Shown: positions 42,837 to 51,401 of the stretch, in pieces
Numbering within the stretch: position 1 is the first letter of the stretch
Layout: the number at the start of each line of letters is the position of its first letter
Source of the DNA: Gammaproteobacteria bacterium
Lineage (GTDB): Bacteria; Pseudomonadota; Gammaproteobacteria; Ga0077536
Direction: 5' to 3'
DNA: 64,000 bases
NCBI GenBank assembly: GCA_009692265.1
Contig: SHZM01000004.1
Coordinates: forward strand, 26,153 to 90,152
Made by a program: the position numbers and the translations under genes
The notes under the pieces: model-generated
Seen by the model: only the letters and a program-made list of their open reading frames with translations
Told to the model about the DNA's origin: nothing
Database searches by the model: none

Positions 42837-44657
42837 GTGATACAAAACCTCCGTAATATCGCCATTATCGCGCACGTCGATCATGGCAAAACCACCCTGG
42901 TTGATCAGCTGCTACGACAATCAGGCACCTTAAGCGTGCGCAAAGATACCGGCGAGCGCCTGATGGACAGCAACGATCTCGAGCGCGAGCGTGGGATCAC
43001 AATTCTCGCCAAGAACACCGCGATCAACTGGCGCGATTACCGCATCAATATTGTCGACACCCCTGGTCACGCGGACTTCGGCGGCGAAGTCGAGCGAATT
43101 CTGTCGATGGTGGACTCAGTCCTGCTGCTGGTCGACGCGGTAGATGGTCCAATGCCGCAAACCCGCTTCGTCACCCATAAAGCCTTCGCCCAGGGCCTGC
43201 GCCCGATCGTCGTTATTAATAAAATTGATCGTCCCGGCGCGCGACCGGAATGGGTGCTAGATCAAACTTTCGACTTGTTCGATCGCTTGGGCGCGACCGA
43301 AGAACAGCTCGATTTCCCCGTAGTGTATACCTCGGCGACATTGGGCTATGCGCGCCCTACGCCGAACGGCGAAGAACAGGATATGAACGCGTTGTTCGAG
43401 ACCGTCATCGAACACGTACCGCCGCCGGATGTCGATGTCGATGGGCCCTTTCAGCTCCAGGTCAGCTCGCTCGATTATTCGAGCTACGTAGGGGCAATCT
43501 GCATCGGCCGCATAACCCGCGGCACCATTAAACCCAGCACCAATGTCACGATCGTTGACGCCACCGGCGCGACGCGCAACGGACGCGTCCTCGAAGTCTT
43601 GGGCTTTCACGGCTTGATCCGTGAAGCTCGCACGGAAGCGCGGGCGGGCGATATCATCGCGTTGACCGGCATCGAAGCGCCACGGATCTCGGATACCTTG
43701 TGCGCGCCGGGTGCAGTCGAAGCCATGCCGCCGCTGCTCGTAGACGAACCCACGGTCAGTATGAGTTTCGAAGTTTCGGATTCGCCGTTCGTCGGGCGCG
43801 AAGGTCAGTTCGTAACCTCGCGTCAAATCGGCGAACGCTTGCAGCGCGAACTCATTCATAACGTCGCCCTGCGCGTGGAGTTCACTAATGATCCGAAAGT
43901 TTTCAATGTCTCGGGCCGCGGCGAGCTGCACCTGGCGATCCTGATCGAGAACATGCGGCGTGAGGGCTACGAACTCGCGGTGGGTCGGCCGCAGGTAATC
44001 TTGAAGGACGTAGACGGTATCCAATGCGAGCCTTACGAGCAGTTGACAGTGGATGTCCCGTTAACCGCACAGGGCGCGGTGATGGAACGGCTGGGCTCGC
44101 GCAAAGGTGCTCTCATTGAAATGGTGCCGGATGGAAAGGGGCGCGTACGCCTTGATTACTCGATCCCGGCGCGCGGCTTAATCGGTTTTCGAACCGAGTT
44201 TATGACCGTAACCTTTGGCGAAGGCCTGCTCTACCACACCTTCGAAAAATATGGCCCGATCAAACCTGGCAATATTGGCGGCCGCACCAACGGGGTGTTG
44301 ATCGCCAACGGCGCCGGCAAAGCACTGGCCTATGCGTTATTCAGCTTGCAAGAGCGTGGGCGTCTCTACGTGAGTCACGGCGATGAAGTCTACGAAGGGA
44401 TGATCGTCGGCCTGCATTCACGGGATAACGATTTAGTCGTCAATCCATTGAAGGCGAAACAACTTACCAACATCCGCGCGGCCGGAACTGATGAAAATTT
44501 GCTGCTGACACCGCCGATCAAATTCGATTTAGAACAAGCCCTGGAGTTCATCGGCGACGATGAGCTGGTTGAAGTCACGCCGACCGCGATTCGTGTTCGC
44601 AAGCGCTATTTAAAAGAACACGATCGCAAGCGCGAGCAGCGACAAAAAACCGCTTAG
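42837..44657 (+). CDS. typA: Ribosome-associated GTPase TypA/BipA
   Basis: 606 residues from a GTG start. G motifs: G1 [10 protein letters not shown]2 ERGIT, G3 [13 protein letters not shown]4 [11 protein letters not shown]-like domains 2, 3 and 5 follow, and the TypA-specific C-terminal domain has [20 protein letters not shown]. It binds the ribosome and supports 50S assembly and stress growth. It lies next to dtd, as in many gammaproteobacteria. Confidence 0.96.
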   Translation: MIQNLRNIAIIAHVDHGKTTLVDQLLRQSGTLSVRKDTGERLMDSNDLERERGITILAKNTAINWRDYRINIVDTPGHADFGGEVERILSMVDSVLLLVDAVDGPMPQTRFVTHKAFAQGLRPIVVINKIDRPGARPEWVLDQTFDLFDRLGATEEQLDFPVVYTSATLGYARPTPNGEEQDMNALFETVIEHVPPPDVDVDGPFQLQVSSLDYSSYVGAICIGRITRGTIKPSTNVTIVDATGATRNGRVLEVLGFHGLIREARTEARAGDIIALTGIEAPRISDTLCAPGAVEAMPPLLVDEPTVSMSFEVSDSPFVGREGQFVTSRQIGERLQRELIHNVALRVEFTNDPKVFNVSGRGELHLAILIENMRREGYELAVGRPQVILKDVDGIQCEPYEQLTVDVPLTAQGAVMERLGSRKGALIEMVPDGKGRVRLDYSIPARGLIGFRTEFMTVTFGEGLLYHTFEKYGPIKPGNIGGRTNGVLIANGAGKALAYALFSLQERGRLYVSHGDEVYEGMIVGLHSRDNDLVVNPLKAKQLTNIRAAGTDENLLLTPPIKFDLEQALEFIGDDELVEVTPTAIRVRKRYLKEHDRKREQRQKTA

Positions 44658-44669
44658 TCGATTGGGTGT

Positions 44670-45107
44670 GTGATTGGTCTGCTCCAACGGGTAACCCAGA
44701 CGTCAGTCACGGTTGACGGCGTCGTTGTCGGTATGATCGAGCGCGGACTACTCGTGTTCGTTGGAGTACAACCGCAGGATAGCGCCGGCGACGCGGAGCG
44801 CCTGCTGGAACGGCTGCTTGGCTATCGGGTATTTCCCGATCCAACGGGTCGCATGAACCTAAGCCTCAGGGACATCGCCGGTGGCCTGTTGCTGGTCCCG
44901 CAATTCACCCTCGCTGCCGATACCACGAAGGGAACTCGTGCGAGTTTCACCTCGGCCGCGCCGCCTACACTCGGTGCAACGCGTTTCGCGGAACTCGTCG
45001 CCCACGCTAAACAACGTCATCGCACGGTCGCGAGCGGCGCATTCGGCGTTGATATGCAGGTCGCTCTCGTGAATGACGGTCCGGTTACTTTTTGGCTAGA
45101 AACCTGA
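44670..45107 (+). CDS. dtd: D-aminoacyl-tRNA deacylase
   Basis: 145 residues, starting at GTG (MIGLLQRVTQTSVTVDG). Family motifs: PQFTLAADTTKGTRASF and the NDGPVTFWLE end with the Gly-Pro that lines the active site. DTD removes D-amino acids from tRNA. It begins 12 bases after the typA stop, so co-expression is likely; no strong ribosome site is visible. Confidence 0.93.
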   Translation: MIGLLQRVTQTSVTVDGVVVGMIERGLLVFVGVQPQDSAGDAERLLERLLGYRVFPDPTGRMNLSLRDIAGGLLLVPQFTLAADTTKGTRASFTSAAPPTLGATRFAELVAHAKQRHRTVASGAFGVDMQVALVNDGPVTFWLET

Positions 45108-45132
45108 GACGGACGCGGAGTACATTTAGACC

Positions 45133-45594
45133 ATGCACCGCGCGATCACCGCTCTCGTCCAAGACCTGGCAGGTGATTGGATTGCGATTCTTGTGTGTGG
45201 ACATCGCCAACATGTTCGTCATCGACCGCCGTTCGCGGATCGCAGCTGGGTAGAGAGCCGCGAGGGGCGCGAGCTTCATCTAGGGCAGGATCTTGAGTGC
45301 CCGTTGTGTGCGCGTTTCGAGTGGCCAGCAGATTTCGAGCCGTATAAACGCACGCCTGAATTCAGCGCCGCGACTATCCCGGCCGGGCTGCTAAAAGATC
45401 ATTCGACGAAGAAAGGCGTTTGGGCAAAAATTGTCGTTCTCGAAGGCGGCCTGCGGTATACGGTGGACGCCTTGAATGCGACGTTCATCCTCGATCGAAC
45501 CACCACCGGCACTGTTCAACCCGAAGTGCTGCATCACATCGCCCCTCTGGGCGCGGTCCGTTTCTATGTCGAGTTCTACCGCACAAAGGTTTAG
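45133..45594 (+). CDS. DUF3565-DUF1971 two-domain protein
   Basis: 153 residues. Residues ~1-68: DUF3565 with VCGHRQHVRHRPPFADRSWV and ECPLC, a zinc-type Cys/His set. Residues ~70-153: a DUF1971 (TehB-like N-terminal cupin) domain, KRTPEFSAATIPAGLLKDH, LEGGLRYTVDALN, VLHHIAPLGAVRFYVEFYR. The two are often separate genes. DUF1971 is linked to tellurite resistance proteins, but the activity is unknown. The last four bases overlap the convergent GFA gene. Confidence 0.75.
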   Translation: MHRAITALVQDLAGDWIAILVCGHRQHVRHRPPFADRSWVESREGRELHLGQDLECPLCARFEWPADFEPYKRTPEFSAATIPAGLLKDHSTKKGVWAKIVVLEGGLRYTVDALNATFILDRTTTGTVQPEVLHHIAPLGAVRFYVEFYRTKV

Positions 45595-46076
45595 CACTCC
45601 AATTTCAGGCGTCGATGCCACTCCGCGAGCGATTCCCGCGGATACTCGCAGTAGGTTTGATCGCGCTTTGAAATTGTCGGTTTGACCCAGTCGGCAACCG
45701 ATCCGAGCATTAAATGGACCCGCTCGGGTGGCACCGGCAAAGGCGTGTCGATGGCGGAAGCGAAGGGATGAATCAATTCCGGCCAACGCGGATCCCACAC
45801 CCACAGCGGGCTACCGCAATGCTGACAAAAGTGCCTCCGCGCCGGGCTTTTCTTACGGCGACCCGCCGCATCCGGGATCCTCGCCTGATAAATACTGAGA
45901 TGCTGCTCGCCGCGCACCTTCATGCTCGCAGCTTCGCCACCTAAGTTAATCGCGTAGCCACCACCGCCTGCGGTCTTGCGGCAGACCGAGCAGTAGCACA
46001 GATTAAACGGATATGGGTGCGCGGATCCGAGTTGAAACCGTACTTTCCCACAATGGCATGATCCCTTGAGCTGCAT
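45591..46076 (-). CDS. GFA family (glutathione-dependent formaldehyde-activating-like) zinc protein
   Basis: 161 residues, ATG at 46076 with AAGGAGGGAG upstream. Zinc-binding Cys set typical of GFA: GSCHCGKVRF, CYCSVCRKTAGGGG and HFCQHCGSPLW. The role in formaldehyde-glutathione adduct formation is proven for only a few members, so this is a family call. Its stop overlaps the end of the convergent DUF3565-DUF1971 gene by four bases. The preceding hydrolase gene ends 10 bases upstream of the start. Confidence 0.85.
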   Translation of the reverse strand: MQLKGSCHCGKVRFQLGSAHPYPFNLCYCSVCRKTAGGGGYAINLGGEAASMKVRGEQHLSIYQARIPDAAGRRKKSPARRHFCQHCGSPLWVWDPRWPELIHPFASAIDTPLPVPPERVHLMLGSVADWVKPTISKRDQTYCEYPRESLAEWHRRLKLEC

Positions 46077-46086
46077 CTCTCCCTCC

Positions 46087-47019
46087 TTAGCCAAAAGCCG
46101 CGACGAATTCATCGAGGTGGCGCGCGACTTCGGTGCGACCGCTGCCGGTCACGATCGAATAGTGATTGGTATCCGCGATTTCGACATGGTGTAGCTGCGG
46201 GAGACGCGCGCACTTGTCAGCGATCGCGTGCAACGGCAGCAACGGCTGCGCTTGATTAAGTAAACCGCGCGGAGCCGTCAGCAAACGCATCGGCTTCTGC
46301 ACGCGATCGATTAACGTCACCATCGTCGGATCGAGTGGGCCGTAGGCATCAACCCGCACTGCTTCGCGGTTGACCTTGGGCACCATCTCCGGCGGGGTCC
46401 CCGTCAAATCGTAATCGACATACGCTTCCACATACGGATTCCACGCGCCGGGATCTTGAAACGCCGGGTGCTGCCGCCAGAACACGTGATAGGCCGCGCG
46501 ATCGGCGAAGCGCATATCCAAGCGCTTGAGCGCCGGCCCTAACACGCCCGCGATGACGTGTTCCGGTGTCGTGCCTTCGCGCAGCGGCAAGGCGAGACCG
46601 CCATCGACTAAAACTAACCCGTTGATTCGATCGGGTGCCGCGGTTACCAGTTCGAGCGCGATGTACGCGCCCAGTGAGTGTCCGGTAACGATGCATTGAT
46701 CGATGCGATAGTGATCGAGGGTCGCGAGCAGATCCGTTACATGGGCTTTTAGTCCGTAGGGCGCAGGCAGCGCATTGTTTGCGCCGCGGCCCCGCAGATC
46801 CGGTGCCAGTATCGTGTAATCACCCCCGAGGCAATCAACCACCGAGGGCCACGCCATGTGCGACGCCGTGATGCCGTGGATTGCTAATAAACAAGTGGAA
46901 GTTCCCGCCCAGCGGGCGATCTGATAGTCGCCACCTGGTACCGGTAAATGCTCGATCAATTTTTGTCGCATAGGTTGTGTCCGCTCGGTGATTCGAAGGT
47001 CGCGTGAAGTAAGGCGCAT
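46087..47019 (-). CDS. Alpha/beta hydrolase
   Basis: 310 residues. LLAIHGITASHMAW (oxyanion strand), nucleophile elbow VTGHSLGAYIAL with Ser near 112, LAPDLRGRG, and the catalytic His in IADTNHYSIVTGSGR. The ATG at 47019 sits only about 10 bases behind a 21-bp motif containing TAAT. If that motif is the promoter, an inner ATG at 46971 (MRQKLIEHLPVPGG) is the more likely start. Substrate unknown. Confidence 0.82.
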   Translation of the reverse strand: MRLTSRDLRITERTQPMRQKLIEHLPVPGGDYQIARWAGTSTCLLAIHGITASHMAWPSVVDCLGGDYTILAPDLRGRGANNALPAPYGLKAHVTDLLATLDHYRIDQCIVTGHSLGAYIALELVTAAPDRINGLVLVDGGLALPLREGTTPEHVIAGVLGPALKRLDMRFADRAAYHVFWRQHPAFQDPGAWNPYVEAYVDYDLTGTPPEMVPKVNREAVRVDAYGPLDPTMVTLIDRVQKPMRLLTAPRGLLNQAQPLLPLHAIADKCARLPQLHHVEIADTNHYSIVTGSGRTEVARHLDEFVAAFG

Positions 47020-47022
47020 AGT

Positions 47023-47043
47023 ATTACCCTAGAAACGGCAGTT
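47023..47043 (-). promoter_or_regulatory. 21-bp motif upstream of the hydrolase gene (copy 2)
   Basis: Minus strand: AACTGCCGTTTCTAGGGTAA plus T, identical in 20 of 21 bases to 20835-20855. Both copies sit upstream of hydrolase genes in the same orientation. Confidence 0.4.
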
Positions 47044-47054
47044 CACCGCTGAAC

Positions 47055-47531
47055 ATGGTGATTAATATGACTAAGCGCTTGTTGATCGTCTATCACTCCG
47101 CGACCGGGGGCACGTCGCGGATGCGGGACGCGGTCGTCATAGGTGCCAGCGATCCCGACATCATTGGTATCGAGGTGTGTGTCCGTACCGCTTTGTCGAC
47201 GAGCGCCGAGGACGTGCGCGGAGCTTCTGGAATCTTGCTCGGAACCCCCGAGAACTTTGGGTATATGTCCGGCGCGCTCAAGGATTTTTTCGATCGGATC
47301 TATCACCCCTGCCTGGAGCACACCCAGGGGTTACCTTATGGCGCGTTCATTCGCGCCGGTAATGATGGTAGCGGCGCGCGCACGGCGATCGAGCGGATAG
47401 TGGCGGGGTTGCGTTGGCGCGCGATTGGCGTGCCGGTGATTCTCAAAGGCGAGCTAACCGAAGCCGGGCTCGCGGAGTGCCAGTTGCTCGGGCAGACCAT
47501 GGCGGCGGGGTTAGAGGCGGGTGTTTTTTAA
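47055..47531 (+). CDS. Flavodoxin-like NAD(P)H-dependent oxidoreductase
   Basis: 158 residues. FMN-binding flavodoxin fold: first loop IVYHSATGGTSRMRDAV, second loop GTPENFGYMSGALKDFFDRI (WrbA/ArsH-like shape). It is an FMN flavoprotein acting on quinones or as an electron carrier; more cannot be said. It is divergent from the hydrolase, with the 21-bp motif between. The start may be the ATG at 47055 or the one at 47067. Confidence 0.78.
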   Translation: MVINMTKRLLIVYHSATGGTSRMRDAVVIGASDPDIIGIEVCVRTALSTSAEDVRGASGILLGTPENFGYMSGALKDFFDRIYHPCLEHTQGLPYGAFIRAGNDGSGARTAIERIVAGLRWRAIGVPVILKGELTEAGLAECQLLGQTMAAGLEAGVF

Positions 47532-47707
47532 ATTTTCGGAAAATCTTGGATGCGTTCCCGGCAACCACGGGCTCGACGAAATTCATCTAAGATCGACCTT
47601 TGCCTTGCACTGGATCAACAGAAGTTGCCAGTGTGCCTAGGCTTCGGCCCCGCTTCCGGGCACTATGAGCGCCTAGCTGCTACCCACTTCCTCGCCCAAG
47701 GACGCCT

Positions 47708-48793
47708 ATGACTTCCGAACTCTCCGCCTGCTTGCCCAACCGCGACCTGCAACCCCTGCCGCGCGACATCCGCAAGACCGGGCTGGATCCTAATTTCTGG
47801 TATCCAGTGGCACGTAGCACCGAAGTGAAACCGGGGAAGGCGAGCGCCGCGCGCTTTGCCGGGGAACCAATCGTACTTGTGCGCGGCAAAGGCGGGCGGG
47901 TGTTTGCCCTCGAAGATCGCTGCGCGCATCGCCAGATCCCGCTGCATGTCGGCGAAGTTTTGGAAGACGGCATAAAATGCGGTTACCACGGCTGGACGTA
48001 TAACGACCGCGGCGATTGCGTCAACATTCCGTACTTCGATCAAGGCGGCTTGCGCGCCAATAAAATCCGCGCCTATCCGTGCCGCGAAGCTTACGGCCTC
48101 ATTTTTATCTTTCCCGGTGACGTCACGCGCGCGGATACGACTAGGTTTCCCGACATCCCGTCGGCGAGCGATAAGCGCTACAAGACGCGCTATTTGAACC
48201 GGCAAGTTGACTGCCACTACACCTTCATGCATGAAAACTTGATGGATATGAATCATCAGTTCTTGCATCGACGTTTGATGGGCGGGATGAAAACGATTTT
48301 CTTAGGGATGCGCAGCGGACCTAATTGGGTCGATGCCGATTACACCTTCAAGCGCAATTCCGGAAAACAACCGCTGGGCGAGAAGTTCATGTTGGGCAAA
48401 CGGCCAGAAGCAGTCGAGGGCGAACGCGATTTGATGACGATCCGCACCGAATACCCCTATCAAACCCTGAAGTTCTGGACCGCTGGTAGCACCGAGCCCG
48501 CACTCGATCTGTGGAACTCTTATATTCCGAGAGACCGCGCCCAGCGTACGAACCACACTTATGGCTTGATGATGATTCGTCGGCCCTCAACGCCTGGACT
48601 GATTAATCTCCTATGGCCGGCGATCGTGTGGTTTACAAACGGGATCTTTGCCGAGGATCGCTGGGTATGCGAGCTCGAACAAGCCGCGTTCGACAACCAG
48701 GGTGAAGATCGCAATCAGGAAATATTTCCGGCGATTCGCGGTTTGCGCCGGGTGTTGGTGGAAAACGGCGTGCCGCTTGAGTCGGATGCGTGA
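47708..48793 (+). CDS. Rieske non-haem iron aromatic ring-hydroxylating oxygenase
   Basis: 361 residues, AAGGA before the ATG. Rieske centre DRCAHRQIPLHVGE and KCGYHGWTYN (CxH...CxxH at residues ~70-95). The catalytic iron segment HENLMDMNHQFLHR (Asp/His/His ligands, ~178-191). The group lies near the vanillate O-demethylase / phenoxybenzoate branch by arrangement, acting on a ring or methoxy substituent. No reductase is adjacent. It faces the HpaB-type cluster convergently. Confidence 0.88.
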   Translation: MTSELSACLPNRDLQPLPRDIRKTGLDPNFWYPVARSTEVKPGKASAARFAGEPIVLVRGKGGRVFALEDRCAHRQIPLHVGEVLEDGIKCGYHGWTYNDRGDCVNIPYFDQGGLRANKIRAYPCREAYGLIFIFPGDVTRADTTRFPDIPSASDKRYKTRYLNRQVDCHYTFMHENLMDMNHQFLHRRLMGGMKTIFLGMRSGPNWVDADYTFKRNSGKQPLGEKFMLGKRPEAVEGERDLMTIRTEYPYQTLKFWTAGSTEPALDLWNSYIPRDRAQRTNHTYGLMMIRRPSTPGLINLLWPAIVWFTNGIFAEDRWVCELEQAAFDNQGEDRNQEIFPAIRGLRRVLVENGVPLESDA

Positions 48794-48983
48794 GATCTCT
48801 TATCAGGCGCGTTCGAGTTCCGCCAACGAGACAAGGACACCTCTAGAAACTAGGATTTTTGTTCGAGTGCAAGGCGCGGTACTTCCGACAAGCGCAGTTA
48901 ACGCAGCAAGCTAATGAGCATCGCAGGAAGTGTCGCAACGCCGCAATCGGGCAAAAAGACACTTTTTAGAGATGCCCATAAGC

Positions 48984-49613
48984 TTATTGCCGCCTGACCA
49001 CCCCTGGCGCGGTCGCAGACGCGCGCTGCATCGCCGCTTGCTCGAATAGGCCCGGATCATCGAGGTAGGCGTTCATCCAGTCGATCGTATCCAACCCCCA
49101 AAACAATTCGTCGCGACACTCGAACGTCGGTACACCCCAGACACCGCGGGCAGCGGCCTCCGCCGTATTCGTCATGAGTTGCGCTTTAACCGCAGCGTCA
49201 CTTGTCAGCAATTCTGGATCCGCGACCCCGAGTTTTGAACACAGCGCCGGCCACTCCGCTTCGGGATCGCGACCTTCACCCCAAATAAACGAAAACGCGA
49301 TGTCGATAAGCGCGCGTTGACTGCCGAGCGCGATGAGGAGCCGCAGGCAAGCGAGTGGATTAAAGGGATGCCGCGGCGGGGTCGAATACGGTACCCCTGC
49401 TTGGCGCGCCAGCCACACGCATTGGCGATAGGTGTGGATCCGTTTCGCGGGGAGTTCCGCCGGCCCTTTAGTACCCCAATGTTTTAACAGGCCCGCGAAC
49501 AACACCGGCACGAATTCGATCTCCACCCGGTTATCTAAACGGTGAAGCTGTTTGAAGTGCAGGTAGGCGTACGGCGAAATAACATCGAAATACCAACGGG
49601 CGGGGATCGGCAT
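48984..49613 (-). CDS. 2-hydroxychromene-2-carboxylate isomerase-like (DsbA-fold) protein
   Basis: 209 residues. N-terminal WYFDVISPYAYLHFKQL carries SPYAYL where DsbA has CxxC, the mark of the NahD/kappa-class GST-like isomerases that need glutathione. Also RHPFNPLACLRLLIAL and GVWGVPTFECRDELFWG. It isomerises an aromatic degradation intermediate by family analogy. It is the last gene of the six-gene minus-strand set starting at DUF2848; AAGGA is upstream. Confidence 0.83.
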   Translation of the reverse strand: MPIPARWYFDVISPYAYLHFKQLHRLDNRVEIEFVPVLFAGLLKHWGTKGPAELPAKRIHTYRQCVWLARQAGVPYSTPPRHPFNPLACLRLLIALGSQRALIDIAFSFIWGEGRDPEAEWPALCSKLGVADPELLTSDAAVKAQLMTNTAEAAARGVWGVPTFECRDELFWGLDTIDWMNAYLDDPGLFEQAAMQRASATAPGVVRRQ

Positions 49614-49695
49614 GTATTGTCCTTGAGGCTCGGATGCGTGAACGAATAGGGAGCGCGCCGCACTTTCGGCAACGTGTCAGTGCTGCTGCCCTAGT

Positions 49696-50097
49696 CTATT
49701 TCTTGGTGCCGTCCGTATTAAGCGCGAATTCCGCGATGCGCCAACCTTTGGTCGTTTTCTTCACGCGAAACGTCCCGTCTGCAGTGGCGACGAAGCTCGA
49801 GCCAGTTGCGACCTTGAGCTTCAGGATATAGAGCTGAACGACCGCCTCCGCACCGGCCGGCGCAACCTTCAAGTTAGTCACGAAATGGCGCACGCCATTC
49901 TCCTGTCCCGCGGCAATATGCTCTTCCATGAATTTCTGGACCGCGGCGTGTCCCTTGAAATCACCATACGGCGCGCGAAACACGCCATCGTCGGCGAAGC
50001 CTGACGCGAAGCCGGCAGCGTCTTGCGCATCGATGCGTTGATAAAGTTCGGTAATCAACTCGTGAATCGCGAGTTTGTCGTCAGCAGTTAGGCTCAT
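49696..50097 (-). CDS. SnoaL/NTF2-like protein
   Basis: 133 residues. KLAIHELITELYQRIDAQDAA and FADDGVFRAPYG are the alpha-beta NTF2 cone start seen in ring-hydroxylating-enzyme small subunits and hydratases. Conserved acids at the pocket mouth are present. Function unknown; the gene sits in the aromatic cluster, so an isomerase or dehydratase role is likely. AAGGA precedes the ATG. Confidence 0.75.
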   Translation of the reverse strand: MSLTADDKLAIHELITELYQRIDAQDAAGFASGFADDGVFRAPYGDFKGHAAVQKFMEEHIAAGQENGVRHFVTNLKVAPAGAEAVVQLYILKLKVATGSSFVATADGTFRVKKTTKGWRIAEFALNTDGTKK

Positions 50098-50171
50098 GGG
50101 AACTTTCCTTAGGTTTCGGCTCCAGGGATGGACTCGATGAAAGTGAACATTCGAACAGCGATGCTCAGTCG

Positions 50172-50924
50172 CTAATTCAGCTTGCCGTCGGCGCGTTCAA
50201 GAAAATTGACGAAGTAGTCGTTGAATTCGGGGACCTTCTGTTGAACAGCGTGGTTAGCACCGGGAATTATTCGGCGTTCGCCGCCGATCAAGTGTGCCAA
50301 TCGATCGGCAATCGCGGTGAACGCCTCGCTCCAATCGCCGCTGATCACGGCTTTCGTGTAATGACCCTCGGCCACTGCGCCGATCGGCACATCGCAGCGC
50401 CACGGCTCTTCGGTCGTCAAGTTTCGAATCGACATGGTAAGCTCCGGCGGCAGCGGCGATGGTAACTTCATCTCGTATTTCAACGCCCGTAAGAACCCTT
50501 CCACGAAGGCGGGCAAGTCGCCCGGAGCGGCGCTTGCCCAATGTTGTTTCAGGGCATTCGCGACCTCCGCCACCGCCGGCAGATCGACCGCTAACGGAAA
50601 CGCGGGCGGCTCTATTAACGTTAACGAATGGACTGCCTGTGGCCGTGCGCTCGCGGCGAGCATCGAGACGATGCCGCCCATGGAAGTCCCCACCAGATGT
50701 GCTCCGTCCCCGAGCAACTCGAGTACGTCCTGTGCATCAACTTCAAGATCTACTTTCGTAATCGGTGGATTGTTGCCATAGCCGCGCCGATAAGGAATGA
50801 ACACCTGATAGCGATCGGCCAGAAACGCTTGCTCCGAAAACGCCGCGAGACCTGCGCGCATGCTGCCGTGAACTAAAACGAGGCGTGGGCCCCGCGATCC
50901 CAGTCGCTCGACGTGCAAGGGCAT
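50172..50924 (-). CDS. Alpha/beta hydrolase of the aromatic cluster
   Basis: 250 residues. LVLVHGSMRAGLAAFSEQ (oxyanion), nucleophile elbow LVGTSMGGIVSML, His near PGANHAVQQKVPEFN. AAGGAGA precedes the ATG. Such enzymes hydrolyse ring-cleavage C-C bonds or lactones in aromatic pathways; the substrate is not visible. It is part of the minus-strand set with HpaB-type monooxygenase and DUF2848. Confidence 0.85.
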   Translation of the reverse strand: MPLHVERLGSRGPRLVLVHGSMRAGLAAFSEQAFLADRYQVFIPYRRGYGNNPPITKVDLEVDAQDVLELLGDGAHLVGTSMGGIVSMLAASARPQAVHSLTLIEPPAFPLAVDLPAVAEVANALKQHWASAAPGDLPAFVEGFLRALKYEMKLPSPLPPELTMSIRNLTTEEPWRCDVPIGAVAEGHYTKAVISGDWSEAFTAIADRLAHLIGGERRIIPGANHAVQQKVPEFNDYFVNFLERADGKLN

Positions 50925-50985
50925 TGTTGATCTCCTTTCGTTACTCTTGGGCTCGCGACGGCCTAAGCCGCCTCTGAATTTCCGC

Positions 50986-51390
50986 TCATTCGTGCGTGTA
51001 ATAATGAAGCTCGAACATCATGCACCCAGTATCGCTTTTGAAAGGACCGTGATAAACCCCCGCTGGACGACACGCGTAAGTTGGCGCTTGGAAACGTTCG
51101 CCGCCATTACCGTCCTTGTCGTTACCGACGATCATCTCGCCTTCAAGCAGATACACTTCTTCCCAGTGATCATGAATAAACGGGACTGTACTGAAGGTGC
51201 CGGGTGCCAATTTAAGAAGGCGCGAGCGCGAGCCTGTTTTATTCGTCTCATCAATATCACTCGACAAGATTTTTTGCTTGAATCCTTCGGGATATCCCGG
51301 CGGGGTTTCCCAGCCGGCAGCGAGATCGAGGTTGTGAAATTCGCGATGTGCTTTTTGATTGGGCGCGCTGGCGCGCCATGGCTTGGACAT
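50986..51390 (-). CDS. Cupin-domain protein
   Basis: 134 residues from the ATG at 51390 (MSKPWRASAPNQ), selected because GGAG precedes it closely. A start at 51402 overlaps the upstream stop (TAATG) and is also possible. Metal-site cupin motif HDHWEEVYLLEGEMIVGND (HxH...E) and YACRPAGVYHGPFKS. It may be an oxygenase or isomerase of the pathway. Located between HpaB-like monooxygenase and hydrolase. Confidence 0.75.
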   Translation of the reverse strand: MSKPWRASAPNQKAHREFHNLDLAAGWETPPGYPEGFKQKILSSDIDETNKTGSRSRLLKLAPGTFSTVPFIHDHWEEVYLLEGEMIVGNDKDGNGGERFQAPTYACRPAGVYHGPFKSDTGCMMFELHYYTHE

Positions 51391-51401
51391 TTGGATCTCC
51401 A

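Noticed and set aside
22085-47563. 15-bp identity GATGCGTTCCCGGCA at 22085-22099 and 47549-47563
   Set aside because: A 15-mer match is expected by chance a few times in 64 kb; one copy is coding, the other is not, and the flanks differ.
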